This document shows positions 17,470 to 26,849 of a stretch of 64,000 nucleotides of DNA, one piece after another. A model generated the notes under the pieces. It worked only from the letters and a program-made list of their open reading frames with translations, had not been told where the DNA came from and ran no database searches. The position numbers and the translations under genes are program-made. Position 1 is the stretch's first letter. Every line of letters begins with the position of its first letter. Source of the DNA: Candidatus Nitrospira nitrosa (GTDB taxonomy: Bacteria > Nitrospirota > Nitrospiria > Nitrospirales > Nitrospiraceae); the NCBI RefSeq assembly GCF_001458735.1, contig NZ_CZQA01000001.1:186001-250000 (forward strand), read 5' to 3'.

Positions 17470-19548
17470 TCATGGCCCAACCTGCATGAAGTTGGGACGT
17501 GGTGTTGAGGGATCTGCAGGAGTCTCCGGCGCTTTCTGGATCACCGGAGGTTTGGGATTGTTTCCTCTGGCGATGGGATAGATCCGAGCCATGCCTCCTC
17601 GACCGACTTGCGGCAAGCAGAAAGGCTCCTGCCTGCTTTTCAATTGGTCACGGGTGACCTGAATAACCTGGTTTCTCGCATAGGTGCAGAGTTCCCCTGC
17701 CGTCACAATACTATCCCGATTGAGATCGGCCACCCCTTGTAGTCCCCTCAGGAGATAGTACGTGAACAACCCGTGTTTGCTGTAGTCGTGCGCCTGGGCT
17801 TCCTGCAATTTCAGGTTGCCCACCATCCACATCTCCACATCCTTCCCCGCATCACTACGCCCGGACTCCCAATCCGGTTGGGGGATGGTGGCTAGATCGG
17901 CGCCAGGAGCGGGATCCAACGAAACATCAAAGACGAGCACGGCCCTGCGAATCGGAAGTCGTTGGATCGCCTCCTGCAACTGCCGGAGAGGATAGACTCC
18001 CGTTGGACCAGCCGGCGCCCCATCGTAGGCCATCAACGACACGGCCCCACTGGCGCCATCAACCAGGGCACGACCGGAAAAAAACACATAGAGGTCGGTG
18101 GCTGCATCTGCTTTCTTTCGCAACCACTTTTCAAACGTTTCTTTAAAATCCCCTAGCTGAGCTTGGCGATCGAGCAGCACTCGCATCCGTTCACGGGGCA
18201 CATTCCCGATTGTGTGAAAATATTCTGCCATCACCGCCGCATCGTGGCTGGCATGGTTGACCACCGGCACCTGTTCGTCATGAAAGCGTCCGACACCGAT
18301 TGAGATAATCACGGCCTTCGGCTCCTTAAACGCCGTGAGTGTGCTCGGCAACTGATCGACATCCGGAGCCATCACATTCTCAGGCTGCTTGGGCTTCGCC
18401 CCGAAGACAAAGATCTTGGGCGGCGGCACAAGGCCCAGTGGGCTTGCGGACCGCAAGCTCAGCGAGAGTTCGCCATGGCTGGTTGATTCCGTGGCGGTGA
18501 CATGCTTGGTAAGCGTGGCTCGCTTGACTTCGCCCGGTTGGAGCGTCCCAACCGCCATCTCACCCGGAAATACACCGGCGAGCTTATCCTTTCCTTCCAT
18601 CACAAGGACGACATCCTTGGCGTCCACCGGCCCTTCATTCTTGACCTCGACTTCAATCGTGATGGACTCGTCAGGGTCCAGAAACTGGTCTCGGCTTTCA
18701 TCCCGAATAATCGCCCGAAAATTGACGTGCGCAGGCTGAACCAGTTCGGAAGGAGTCGCCTGGACGGGTTGAGTCAGTTCCGGGGCAGCAGGAGGAGGTA
18801 TCACAGCAGCCCCAGAGATAGGGGCCGTTGGTTTTGGTTCAGGTTTGGATTGCCCGGCAATCGACTTCCATGTGTCTTTCGTCGCAGCATACTCTCGTAT
18901 CTGGGATGAGAGCGCCATCTGCTTGGCCAATCCGTCCGCCACCGAGTCAATGGCTTCCTGCAGAATTCCATCCAACCCTTCAACCACACAAGACCGTTCA
19001 GCGACGGTCACCGTCCCACGCCCAACGCCTTCGAGCTTCTTACTGAAAAGCACCGTCCCATCGCGAGCCAGGAATACCATTTCCATTCCCAAAGCTGCCG
19101 TAGCTGGATAGCTTCCATGGCCTTGAGGTGGAACAGCCAGATTGATTCGTCTGGTGCCAACGCCAACTTCAATTGCCCCATCGGAGGCGAGGGGCTCCTC
19201 GGCTTGATTCTCCGTGGTCACTTGGGTGAACGTGCGGTTCAATTGTTTTGGAACGGACGTGATCAACCGATCAGCAAGAGCCATCGTCCTTTTTTCACCG
19301 CAGGGGGTGTCGTACGCTACTTCAGCGGCAGTGACGCTGGGGGAGAACCAAACGGCGGGTGTGAGAGAAACCGTTTGTGGGCTCACGGTCGGCGGTGTAC
19401 GGGTGAGAACGGAGCACCCGACAACGATCAGGAGAATCCCTGCCAGGCTACCGCAGCTGACTACATCACCTCGCAACGTTGCACGTTGGATGGAAGGAGT
19501 TGTGAGATTCTTCACAGAGTGTTTATACAGAATTCGTTGTGGCGTCAC
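17470..19548 (-). CDS. Lipoprotein with a degenerate caspase-like (C14) domain
   Basis: The 692-residue protein has a lipobox-like VVGCS (Cys45) after a hydrophobic stretch, though preceded by a long N-terminal region, so the start may lie further in (a TTG 23 codons later is possible). A conserved beta-rich region follows, then a Pro-rich linker, a CARDB-like Ig domain (about 280-375, SITIEVEVKNEGPVDAKDV) and a caspase-fold domain (about 410-620, KAVIISIGVGRFHDE..., DLYVFFSG). In active members FSGHG supplies the His and DACFSG the Cys; here they are SGR (Arg493) and DVS (Ser543). The fold is kept but the protease dyad is gone. It lies divergent from ubiA. Confidence 0.85.
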   Translation of the reverse strand: MTPQRILYKHSVKNLTTPSIQRATLRGDVVSCGSLAGILLIVVGCSVLTRTPPTVSPQTVSLTPAVWFSPSVTAAEVAYDTPCGEKRTMALADRLITSVPKQLNRTFTQVTTENQAEEPLASDGAIEVGVGTRRINLAVPPQGHGSYPATAALGMEMVFLARDGTVLFSKKLEGVGRGTVTVAERSCVVEGLDGILQEAIDSVADGLAKQMALSSQIREYAATKDTWKSIAGQSKPEPKPTAPISGAAVIPPPAAPELTQPVQATPSELVQPAHVNFRAIIRDESRDQFLDPDESITIEVEVKNEGPVDAKDVVLVMEGKDKLAGVFPGEMAVGTLQPGEVKRATLTKHVTATESTSHGELSLSLRSASPLGLVPPPKIFVFGAKPKQPENVMAPDVDQLPSTLTAFKEPKAVIISIGVGRFHDEQVPVVNHASHDAAVMAEYFHTIGNVPRERMRVLLDRQAQLGDFKETFEKWLRKKADAATDLYVFFSGRALVDGASGAVSLMAYDGAPAGPTGVYPLRQLQEAIQRLPIRRAVLVFDVSLDPAPGADLATIPQPDWESGRSDAGKDVEMWMVGNLKLQEAQAHDYSKHGLFTYYLLRGLQGVADLNRDSIVTAGELCTYARNQVIQVTRDQLKSRQEPFCLPQVGRGGMARIYPIARGNNPKPPVIQKAPETPADPSTPRPNFMQVGP

Positions 19549-19599
19549 AACCGGTCAAGGCCCGTTGACAGCCAATTTCCGCTGGGCTAAGGTCGCATC

Positions 19600-20493
19600 A
19601 TGTCCGCCCCCGTCACTTCCTCATCAGCGGTTTCGTCTGTCACTCCTTGGTCTGCTCTGGCCAGATTGATCCGCCTGCCGAACCAAACCGGCACGTATTT
19701 GTTACTCTTGCCCACCTTGTGGGCGTTGGTCCTCGCAGCCCGAGGAATCCCACCCTTGAAGCTACTCGTGGTGTTTATGGGAGGCGCATTCATCATGCGA
19801 AGCGCCGGTGTCATTATGAACGATTTAGCCGATCAGGCCTTCGATCGACAGGTGACCCGCACCAAGACTCGCCCACTGGCCTCCGGAGAGTTGTCTCGCC
19901 TGCAAGCTTATACGCTGCTGGGCCTGTTGTTACTAGTTGCGGCGGGCCTGCTGCTCCTACTTCCCCCATTTGTTGCCTGGCTTTCCCCCGTTGCCGTGGG
20001 TTTAGCAGCCTTGTATCCCTTCACGAAACGATGGATCCATATCCCTCAGGCCATGCTAGGGATTGCATTCGGCTGGGGCGTTATCATGGCCTGGGCTGCA
20101 GTCCGAGAGCAAATCGAACTCTCTGCTTGGCTTCTCTTTGGTGCCACCACCGTGTGGGCCATAGCCTACGACACGATCTACGCCGTACAAGACCTAGAAG
20201 ATGACCGGCAAGTGGGAGTCAAGTCAGCGGCACTCTACCTTGGCGCATCGCTCCATCACGGAGTGGGCCTTGCGTTCGCAACCATGCTGGCCCTTTTCAC
20301 CATCACCGGTTGGCTCAACCAGCTGCAATGGCCTTTTTATTGTACACTGGCGGGTGTGGGGCTATTTTTCATGAACCAGGTGAGACGCCTTCAACAACCA
20401 GTCTCTCCGGCCGACGCGTTCGCCATGTTCCGCAGTCATATTTGGGCAGGCCTTGCGCTCCTGCTTGGACTGCTTTCAGGTTTATTAGCCTAG
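19600..20493 (+). CDS. ubiA: 4-hydroxybenzoate polyprenyltransferase (UbiA family)
   Basis: The 297-residue membrane prenyltransferase has about eight spans and both Asp-rich motifs: NDLADQAFD (residues 74-82) and YDTIYAVQDLEDD starting at about 190. RTKTRPLASGELS after the first motif is typical of enzymes that prenylate 4-hydroxybenzoate. The product feeds quinone synthesis. If the organism makes menaquinone through futalosine, this could be the related MqnP-type enzyme instead. It is divergent from the caspase-like lipoprotein gene, with 51 bases between starts. Confidence 0.9.
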   Translation: MSAPVTSSSAVSSVTPWSALARLIRLPNQTGTYLLLLPTLWALVLAARGIPPLKLLVVFMGGAFIMRSAGVIMNDLADQAFDRQVTRTKTRPLASGELSRLQAYTLLGLLLLVAAGLLLLLPPFVAWLSPVAVGLAALYPFTKRWIHIPQAMLGIAFGWGVIMAWAAVREQIELSAWLLFGATTVWAIAYDTIYAVQDLEDDRQVGVKSAALYLGASLHHGVGLAFATMLALFTITGWLNQLQWPFYCTLAGVGLFFMNQVRRLQQPVSPADAFAMFRSHIWAGLALLLGLLSGLLA

Positions 20494-20603
20494 CAGAATA
20501 ACAGCCTTTGGATCCTGCGTAGGAGAAGCGTGCCATTCGACGCTGTTCTTCATAGGATGATCCTATAACCTAAAGCTGACGGCTAAGCTGAGTGCACAAC
20601 CTG

Positions 20604-21629
20604 TTAGGGCTTCTCAACCGGCTTCACAACAGCCGGTTCCTCCTTAGGGGCTCTAAGCGTCGACACATAAAGAGTGACCGCTTTCGCATCCGCATCATTG
20701 AGGCCCAAGGCCGGCATACGAGTATGTGTATCCATCGCCTGCGGATTTTTCAGCCAGCGGTAGATCCATGTGGCATTCAGCCGAAACCCAGCGCGATCAA
20801 GCGCGGGACCAATCTTTCCACCTTCGCCTGCAAGATTATGACAACCGTTACACCCGTACTTGTTTTCGTAGAGTTGTTTCCCACGATCGACCAATTTTGC
20901 CGTCTCGGCTGGTTTGACCGCCAGGTCAGGCCGGGGAACACTCACCCCTTTGCCAGGTCTGGTCGAGAAATTATTCAGTGCGATCTGTGCGACATCCATT
21001 TCTTTCTTAGCCTGCACCATTGCGGCTTGTTCAGCCGCGTAGGCAGACTCATCGACATCCACATCTTTCTTCAGTTGCTCACTCTTTCGCTCGGCTTCGT
21101 CACTGGCTTTCTTTTCCGCGGCCTCATAGGCCTGCTTCGCTTGCTCGAACTTGGTCTGTGAGACCTTCAGTCCTTCTTCCAGCGAGGTCTTGCGTGCAGC
21201 GACATTAAACTCCATCTTCATGCCATGTAACGTGCGGACATGCCCGACGATCGCCCACACCTCATCCTCCGATAGCGTATACTTGAACGTTGGCATGGTC
21301 GGCACCGCAAAATCATCATCTCCAATCGGATCACCGCCTTCTTCAGTGGTGTCCAACATGTCGCGTGAGATCGTCGCGAAGAGCTCCTCATCTTTGAACG
21401 TACCCATCTCAGATTTATTCGACAGATCCTTTGGTTTTGGATCCGGCATCGATGACCAATTGAAGCCTTCGTTCTGCTTACCGCTTTCCCCGTGACAATC
21501 ACTGCAGTAGTGGGTATAGAGTTCATGACCTCGCTTCTCTTGCTCGTTGGCGCACCCGCCAGTGAGCACAGCCAAGCCGCCGATCATCCCCACCGCTAAT
21601 CCAATGACACCCAGCCGTGCCGCCTTCAT
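20604..21629 (-). CDS. Dihaem cytochrome c lipoprotein with coiled coil
   Basis: The 341-residue protein has a lipoprotein signal (GGC, Cys26), a first haem site CSDCH (42-46) with methionine-rich partner segment (VPTMPTFKYTLSEDE), a charged coiled coil (about 140-215), and a second haem site CNGCH near 270 followed by WLKNPQAMDTHTRMPALGL. Two cytochrome c domains joined by a helical spacer suggest electron relay at the outer face of the membrane. Its ATG overlaps the stop of the upstream NxrC-like gene (ATGA), which fixes the start at 21629. It is the last gene of the respiratory run and ends with KP-rich sequence. Confidence 0.93.
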   Translation of the reverse strand: MKAARLGVIGLAVGMIGGLAVLTGGCANEQEKRGHELYTHYCSDCHGESGKQNEGFNWSSMPDPKPKDLSNKSEMGTFKDEELFATISRDMLDTTEEGGDPIGDDDFAVPTMPTFKYTLSEDEVWAIVGHVRTLHGMKMEFNVAARKTSLEEGLKVSQTKFEQAKQAYEAAEKKASDEAERKSEQLKKDVDVDESAYAAEQAAMVQAKKEMDVAQIALNNFSTRPGKGVSVPRPDLAVKPAETAKLVDRGKQLYENKYGCNGCHNLAGEGGKIGPALDRAGFRLNATWIYRWLKNPQAMDTHTRMPALGLNDADAKAVTLYVSTLRAPKEEPAVVKPVEKP

Positions 21630-22459
21630 GCTGACTGCCCTTTCTTGAGTTTTCGGATCAGGACAAACTGGAACCCCAAGGCCAATGCAGCCGCAATCGC
21701 TGCGTACATATAACCGGAATAGTCCGGCGGGGCATCGGCTCTGAAATACCACCAGGACGAAACGGCCTTTTGCGACCCCTTCTCGACCAGATCTCCAGCG
21801 CCATCTTTCCGACCATCCCAGACCGCAAAAGCAATACTGATGAATTGACCCGGGGAAATTTGTACATCCTCTTCGGCATGCCCAGTGGCCAAGTCTCGAG
21901 AAAACACCACCTTCCACGTCCCGTTCGAATAGACACCTTTTGCCTTCACATCCTGATGCTCTTGCGCCTTCAAGGTGCCGAAACCTTTCGCATTCATATC
22001 AACGGCTTTACCCGCCTTGTTCTTCCAGAACCAGATATTGACCGGTCCACCTTCAACCTGCAGCATTGGCTGGCCATGCGCAAAGTGCGCTTTCTTATCA
22101 CCCACCATGAACTCAAGCGCAGCTGCATCGTCCGGATCCTGGGTAGGATCGGTATATTCAACAAGCACAGCCACTTGTTTCCCATCATGAAGGGCACGCA
22201 CAATCACATCCTTGACCGTCACTTCCTGGATCCGATTCTGCCAATGTACCTGTGGGGACATTGGGAACGTGGCAGCCGGTGCCGTACTCCAGGCTGCCGC
22301 ACTCGGATCGTCCACGGGGACTCCCCCTGTCATCAGCGTAGCCCGCACCGAAACACTCTCCTGAGCAAAGCCAATCGTTGCCGCCCCAACCATGATCGCC
22401 GTAAGTACACCGATCCCACCACGCAGAACATGCCGTATAATCTGATTCGCCGGTTTCAT
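21626..22459 (-). CDS. NxrC-like haem-binding protein with C-terminal membrane anchor
   Basis: The 277-residue protein has a signal peptide (to about residue 33, FAQ) and then an ethylbenzene-dehydrogenase/DMSO-reductase gamma-type beta sandwich that binds haem b in related proteins: AAWSTAPAATFPM, HDGKQVAVLVEYTDPT and FISIAFAVWDG are family landmarks. A C-terminal span (about 252-270, YMYAAIAAALALGFQFVL) anchors it. Related domains act as the membrane-near electron acceptor (NxrC, NarI-like role). The ATG at 22459 is chosen as it starts the signal peptide; an in-frame start at 22483 adds eight residues. Confidence 0.85.
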   Translation of the reverse strand: MKPANQIIRHVLRGGIGVLTAIMVGAATIGFAQESVSVRATLMTGGVPVDDPSAAAWSTAPAATFPMSPQVHWQNRIQEVTVKDVIVRALHDGKQVAVLVEYTDPTQDPDDAAALEFMVGDKKAHFAHGQPMLQVEGGPVNIWFWKNKAGKAVDMNAKGFGTLKAQEHQDVKAKGVYSNGTWKVVFSRDLATGHAEEDVQISPGQFISIAFAVWDGRKDGAGDLVEKGSQKAVSSWWYFRADAPPDYSGYMYAAIAAALALGFQFVLIRKLKKGQSA

Positions 22460-22511
22460 GCTGCCCTCATTCTCCCTACACACCTATGTCCATCCACACT
22501 CTGCGGCTCCC

Positions 22512-23228
22512 CTACTCCCAGGTTCGTGGTGACTGGTGGGCTCCGTCGTACTCTCCCATGATAATCTTCCAAATCCATTCGTCAGGTAACTCAACTTCCC
22601 AGCGAGGCATTGCAGATTTCCACGGTGCCCCTTCGATTGGAAGGCCAATCCCACCTTTCTTAATTCGCCAAAACAGATAACTCTCTTGCAACATGGCGAT
22701 CGTCGTGGGATCAGCGAAATTGGCCGGTGCTGGAATATACCCACGAGCAGCCGGTCCCTTCCCATCAAAGTTTCCCCCATGGCAGGGTGAGCAGTAGGCT
22801 GCATAAAACCCTTTGCCCTGCATAATATTTTCTGGGGTCTTAGGAACAGGGTTTGAGAGACCGGTGTATTCCCCAGGCGGTGCGGGATGAATCGTCCGGC
22901 TTTCCGTCGGCGGAAGGTCACTCACCGCGGTACTCCCATACGTTTGCCATCCGACCAGTAAAGGAAAGAGGATGAAGACCCCGTAACGAAGTGCTTGGAG
23001 ACCGCCGATGTTCTCACCCGTGAGAAACCGTTGGATGGGTCCCCAGAAAGCATCCTTCGACTCTCCGCTCAGTGTCTCAAAGATGACGATCCCAGACGCC
23101 GTCAGGAGCAGATAGAGAAAAATCAAGCTGGATGGCAATGGGGCTGAGCCCGGTATATTTGGCAATACAAATTTCAGAAACGCATACATGCCCACCATGA
23201 GAATGATCGGCTTCCCTAACGCCCCCAT
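22512..23228 (-). CDS. Membrane-anchored monohaem cytochrome c
   Basis: The 238-residue protein has three hydrophobic N-terminal segments (about 8-25, 35-50, 82-95) then a periplasmic cytochrome c domain with CSPCH (146-150) and a distal methionine in SAMPRWEVEL. It follows the 207-residue cytochrome gene by nine bases. The IPAPANF and WRIKKGG...GAPWKSAMP pattern is that of cytochromes found next to bc-type complexes. Confidence 0.92.
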   Translation of the reverse strand: MGALGKPIILMVGMYAFLKFVLPNIPGSAPLPSSLIFLYLLLTASGIVIFETLSGESKDAFWGPIQRFLTGENIGGLQALRYGVFILFPLLVGWQTYGSTAVSDLPPTESRTIHPAPPGEYTGLSNPVPKTPENIMQGKGFYAAYCSPCHGGNFDGKGPAARGYIPAPANFADPTTIAMLQESYLFWRIKKGGIGLPIEGAPWKSAMPRWEVELPDEWIWKIIMGEYDGAHQSPRTWE

Positions 23229-23237
23229 ACATGCCTC

Positions 23238-23861
23238 CTAATTCGTGTGTGCGTCCGCCACAAGTGCCGCTTCCGCTGATTTCACGGGAGCAGCCGGCGT
23301 TTTACCTGGAATTTCAAGCTCTGAGACGTTGACGGAGATCGGCTCGCCGCTCATTTGCTGGAGAAATGCGATAATCGCCAAAATCTCATTCTTCGACAAC
23401 CCGATGGGATCCTTATTGATAGCGGGCATCGTCGCTGGATACTCCTTAGGCACACCACCATGCCGGTAGTCCTGGTACACGAATGCCTGTGGATCTGTCA
23501 GGCTTTCATAGAGAAAATCCTTGCTTAATTTAGCGCCAATGCCCTTCAAATCCGGGCATCGTGCGGACTCGCTGGGTCCGATTGAATGGCACAGAGCACA
23601 TTGCCCTTTACTGAAAAATACCGTTTGCCCGATTGCGGCAATATCGGTTGGGGTTTTGATACTGCTGATATCGATTTTCTCTTCAGCCGGAGGCAGGGAG
23701 GCCAGCTGAGGCACAGCTAGGGACATCAGTGAAAACAGCCCCAGGACGATAAAGACAAATCCTGTGACCCGAACAAAGACGGCCTTAATGAAGAGGAGGA
23801 TGAGAATCCCGACCCCGACAATCGACAATGCGATCAGCTGTAATTGCGCTACTTCACTCAT
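23238..23861 (-). CDS. Membrane-anchored monohaem cytochrome c
   Basis: The 207-residue protein has two N-terminal spans (about 8-26 and 30-52), then a cytochrome c domain with CALCH (88-92) and the likely axial methionine in YPATMPAINKDPIGLS. The tail is Ala/Pro-rich. It sits between the second CydA-like gene (92-base gap) and another membrane cytochrome, all co-directional. Confidence 0.92.
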   Translation of the reverse strand: MSEVAQLQLIALSIVGVGILILLFIKAVFVRVTGFVFIVLGLFSLMSLAVPQLASLPPAEEKIDISSIKTPTDIAAIGQTVFFSKGQCALCHSIGPSESARCPDLKGIGAKLSKDFLYESLTDPQAFVYQDYRHGGVPKEYPATMPAINKDPIGLSKNEILAIIAFLQQMSGEPISVNVSELEIPGKTPAAPVKSAEAALVADAHTN

Positions 23862-23953
23862 ATGCCCTCTAATTTATAGTACTGAGTGGCCACGGTTGAG
23901 GTCAGAGTACAGAACTCAATCGTGACAATCTTGAACCCCAAATCACCTTGACT

Positions 23954-25813
23954 CTATCCTTGTTGCCGCTCCTCCGGTGCACCGCCGGCCAGGGCAGGAA
24001 TGCCATGCGGCAGCTCCCCTTTTCCAGTTCCGGCTGTCGCTTTGTATTTATCACCCATGGTCGCGACCCAGAAGATAAACGCCACGAGGATGCAGAAGAA
24101 AAACGTACAGAACGCCATAATCAACGAAGCGCTGCCGAGTGCCGGCGAATAGGCATAGGGCGATGTATCACGAAGAACTCCATACACATGCCAATGAACC
24201 CGGGAGGAAGACCTTGCATAACCCATCAACGTCATCAGCAAAATCACCATGACTGCATTGAGCACCAGCGCATAGCCAGCCCGAGGGGGCATGCTGCCCC
24301 AGACCATCTCCGTCGTCGTCTTGGCACTCTTGAGCAATAGGGCCGTCAACGGCGTGATCGTCAGAATAACAAAACCCACGATCGCCACCTGGGACGTTGA
24401 AAAGTAGTTGATACGGACGATCGCCGGCACAAAATAGCCCCATATGCCAAGAACGATGACAGCAAGGCTGGCGACCACGAGGACGGCACCCATGACTGCC
24501 TTTCCCAGCTTCGCCCATCCTGCCGTATCTTGTTTTCCTGCCCGCCAATACATAACAAAACTCATGAACGTAATGAGAATCATGAGGTTGGAGACCGTCA
24601 TTTTGGCCGACATAACCCCCAGTACGCCGAGCAGAGGATGGTGCGCACCACCCATCTTTTGAGCTTCCTCAATGCTGGCGACGAGTGAGTGCGGCGTCAT
24701 CCAGACCGCAAGACAGAGCAGCAAGCTGACGAGCATCATCAACATCGCTCGTCGATACTTCGCCTCCGATCCTGGAATCCGGTAGGTAATTCCCAGCCAG
24801 AAATAATAGTTTGAGCCAAGAAACAGCACACCGATCAGCATGGCCTGGATGATAAACAGCCAGGAGAGGAAACCTCCCATCAGGGTGATGCCCATCTGTT
24901 GGTTATACTGGTAAATTTCGCGCATAAGCCAATAGCCCGCGAACGGCAAGGCAAGCAGACCGAATACCCCGATAAAGTTACCGACGTACCCCATCCAATC
25001 GTAATGTTCCCGATCTTCTGGGCTCTTCACCGAAAGATACCGGACGCCCGCATACGCTCCGCAGATGTATCCGCCTAGCACGACGTTGGCGATTAACCGA
25101 TGGATATTGATCGGCCACCAAGTCGGATTCCACGTCGCGGCCCAGGCACGCTCGAACGCCGTCCCGTCAGCGATCACGACCGGGCTTGATTGGAATGTCG
25201 CCCACGCATTTGGCACGATCATGATGAATAAGGCGAAGAAATTAAGCAGGAAACCGAGAAACACGTGCAGGGTCTTCTTCTTGCCGTCCTGCATCGCATC
25301 CCACCCGTACCAATACAGGTACAGTGTCGCCGTTTCGAGCAAGAACAGGAGACAGTAGACCAAAAAGGACGGGAAGAACACATCCGTCAAATAGTTCATG
25401 AGCTTGGGATAAAAAGCCACCAAGAGAAACAACAGAATGCCGCCGAACAACGCCGTGGTGGCATAGGCTGAAGTCAGAAGCTTGGTAAACTCCTTCGCAA
25501 GCTTATCGTAACGCTTTTCTCCGCCTCTCCATGCAATGACTTCGCATAGCCAGGCAAAGATCGGTACACCCAGAACGAAACCAGCCAGCAAGAGGTGGAG
25601 CTGGGCTACGATCCACACCAGGTTCCGGCTACCGATGTAGGGAATGTCCCGATACTCGGTCGGTCCGGCAGTGGTTCCCTCAGCCGCTAGACCCATTGAA
25701 GGGAGAAGGAGGAACCAACCAACCGTCAACAAGAGACCGACAAGCCATCTCTCTTGACCACGCATGGCCCGGAGAGCCCGTTGAATTGTTTCGACCTCCT
25801 GTATGGCACTCAC
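23954..25813 (-). CDS. CydA-like membrane protein (cytochrome bd subunit I family), copy 2
   Basis: The 619-residue protein has a signal-like N-terminus, then around 14 spans. Two family histidines are seen: IVAQLHLLLAGFVLG (b595-type position) and INIHRLIANVVLGG (b558-type). No typical Q-loop is visible, and no CydB gene is nearby, so it is probably not a stand-alone oxidase. The start is inferred as GTG at 25813, with GAGGTGAT just upstream of the tandem GTG codons; ATG 25765 (MRGQERW) is the other choice. It follows the 331-residue gene by 16 bases. Confidence 0.88.
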   Translation of the reverse strand: MSAIQEVETIQRALRAMRGQERWLVGLLLTVGWFLLLPSMGLAAEGTTAGPTEYRDIPYIGSRNLVWIVAQLHLLLAGFVLGVPIFAWLCEVIAWRGGEKRYDKLAKEFTKLLTSAYATTALFGGILLFLLVAFYPKLMNYLTDVFFPSFLVYCLLFLLETATLYLYWYGWDAMQDGKKKTLHVFLGFLLNFFALFIMIVPNAWATFQSSPVVIADGTAFERAWAATWNPTWWPINIHRLIANVVLGGYICGAYAGVRYLSVKSPEDREHYDWMGYVGNFIGVFGLLALPFAGYWLMREIYQYNQQMGITLMGGFLSWLFIIQAMLIGVLFLGSNYYFWLGITYRIPGSEAKYRRAMLMMLVSLLLCLAVWMTPHSLVASIEEAQKMGGAHHPLLGVLGVMSAKMTVSNLMILITFMSFVMYWRAGKQDTAGWAKLGKAVMGAVLVVASLAVIVLGIWGYFVPAIVRINYFSTSQVAIVGFVILTITPLTALLLKSAKTTTEMVWGSMPPRAGYALVLNAVMVILLMTLMGYARSSSRVHWHVYGVLRDTSPYAYSPALGSASLIMAFCTFFFCILVAFIFWVATMGDKYKATAGTGKGELPHGIPALAGGAPEERQQG

Positions 25814-25829
25814 CACATCACCTCGCAAG

Positions 25830-26825
25830 TTACGGTTTCGAATTGTCAGATGGGGCCGCCCCTGCCGGCTTCCCCTTGCCCTTCTCTTTTTGCCCTTTGG
25901 TTTCAGATTTCTGCTTCTCCATCGCCTCAACTTGTGCAGCCACCGCAGCAAGCCGTTGGGTGTTCTTATTCAAGGCATCGACAGGCTTATAAACCGGCTC
26001 TGCTTGAATCTCCGGTTTCGCACAACACTCATGGGGATGAGGGGTTGTCACAGGAAGAATGGTCCAGAACACAAGTGAGAAAACCACCCCGGCTCCGGCC
26101 AGCGAGGCCAACAGCAACCCTTGGTCGTTCGGCACTCGCATCAGATCCCACCGTGTCACAAGTCCCTGATAGTTTTCCGGAGCCGAACGGCAATCCTCCG
26201 CAAGACGCCGAATGGCTTGCCCAAGAACTGATACGCCGATCGCTGCCAGTATGAAGAGCGCCGCCGAGGAAATCGAACCCCACACTGTCAGCTCCAGACC
26301 GATGCGTTCCGCAACCGGCAACCCCGTGTCATAGATGTGTCGTAAGGCTTCCGTGTCCGCGAGTGTGTGCGAGGCACTGATGGCCGTCTCCGTCACTCGA
26401 CTGACGACCCCCCACAAAATCGGCATGATCACTGTGCCGATCAAAGCGGTTCTCCACCAAATGGCAAAACCGAGCCCGTCGTGAGGTGGCTCCTTCTTAA
26501 GGCGTTCCAGAAAGAAGGTTCGACCGACGAGACCGAGCGCCCAGATATCAATAGGGATTGAGGCGCCGAAGATGAGTGGAAGACCAATCCCCTCACCGAA
26601 ATGAGTGTCATAGATTGCCATGATCGCCGGAGCCGCGAAAACAGTCACAGGACTGGCGAGCAACATGAGAAAGGCAAGCCCAAATCTGCCCTCAAAATGG
26701 ACGAGCCCCATGGTCATGGCCATCACGGCAAACACTGCTTTGATCGGGATACCGGTCCAGCAGGCCGACCAGAGGATGCCAAATCCGATCTTCGTGGGGG
26801 ACATTGATTCGCGTTCTTCAGCCAT
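25830..26825 (-). CDS. Membrane protein of unknown function in the respiratory block
   Basis: The 331-residue protein has about six spans in the first 270 residues and a charged Lys/Gln/Glu-rich C-terminal tail (about 275-331) with a Pro-His-Glu-Cys-Cys sequence (PHPHECC) before it. No cofactor motif is clear. It lies between cytochrome b and the second CydA-like gene, with 24 and 16 bases of spacing, so it is probably a structural subunit of the same assembly. I do not recognise a family. Confidence 0.85.
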   Translation of the reverse strand: MAEERESMSPTKIGFGILWSACWTGIPIKAVFAVMAMTMGLVHFEGRFGLAFLMLLASPVTVFAAPAIMAIYDTHFGEGIGLPLIFGASIPIDIWALGLVGRTFFLERLKKEPPHDGLGFAIWWRTALIGTVIMPILWGVVSRVTETAISASHTLADTEALRHIYDTGLPVAERIGLELTVWGSISSAALFILAAIGVSVLGQAIRRLAEDCRSAPENYQGLVTRWDLMRVPNDQGLLLASLAGAGVVFSLVFWTILPVTTPHPHECCAKPEIQAEPVYKPVDALNKNTQRLAAVAAQVEAMEKQKSETKGQKEKGKGKPAGAAPSDNSKP

Positions 26826-26849
26826 ATGCTCAGTTCGTACGAAATGTCG

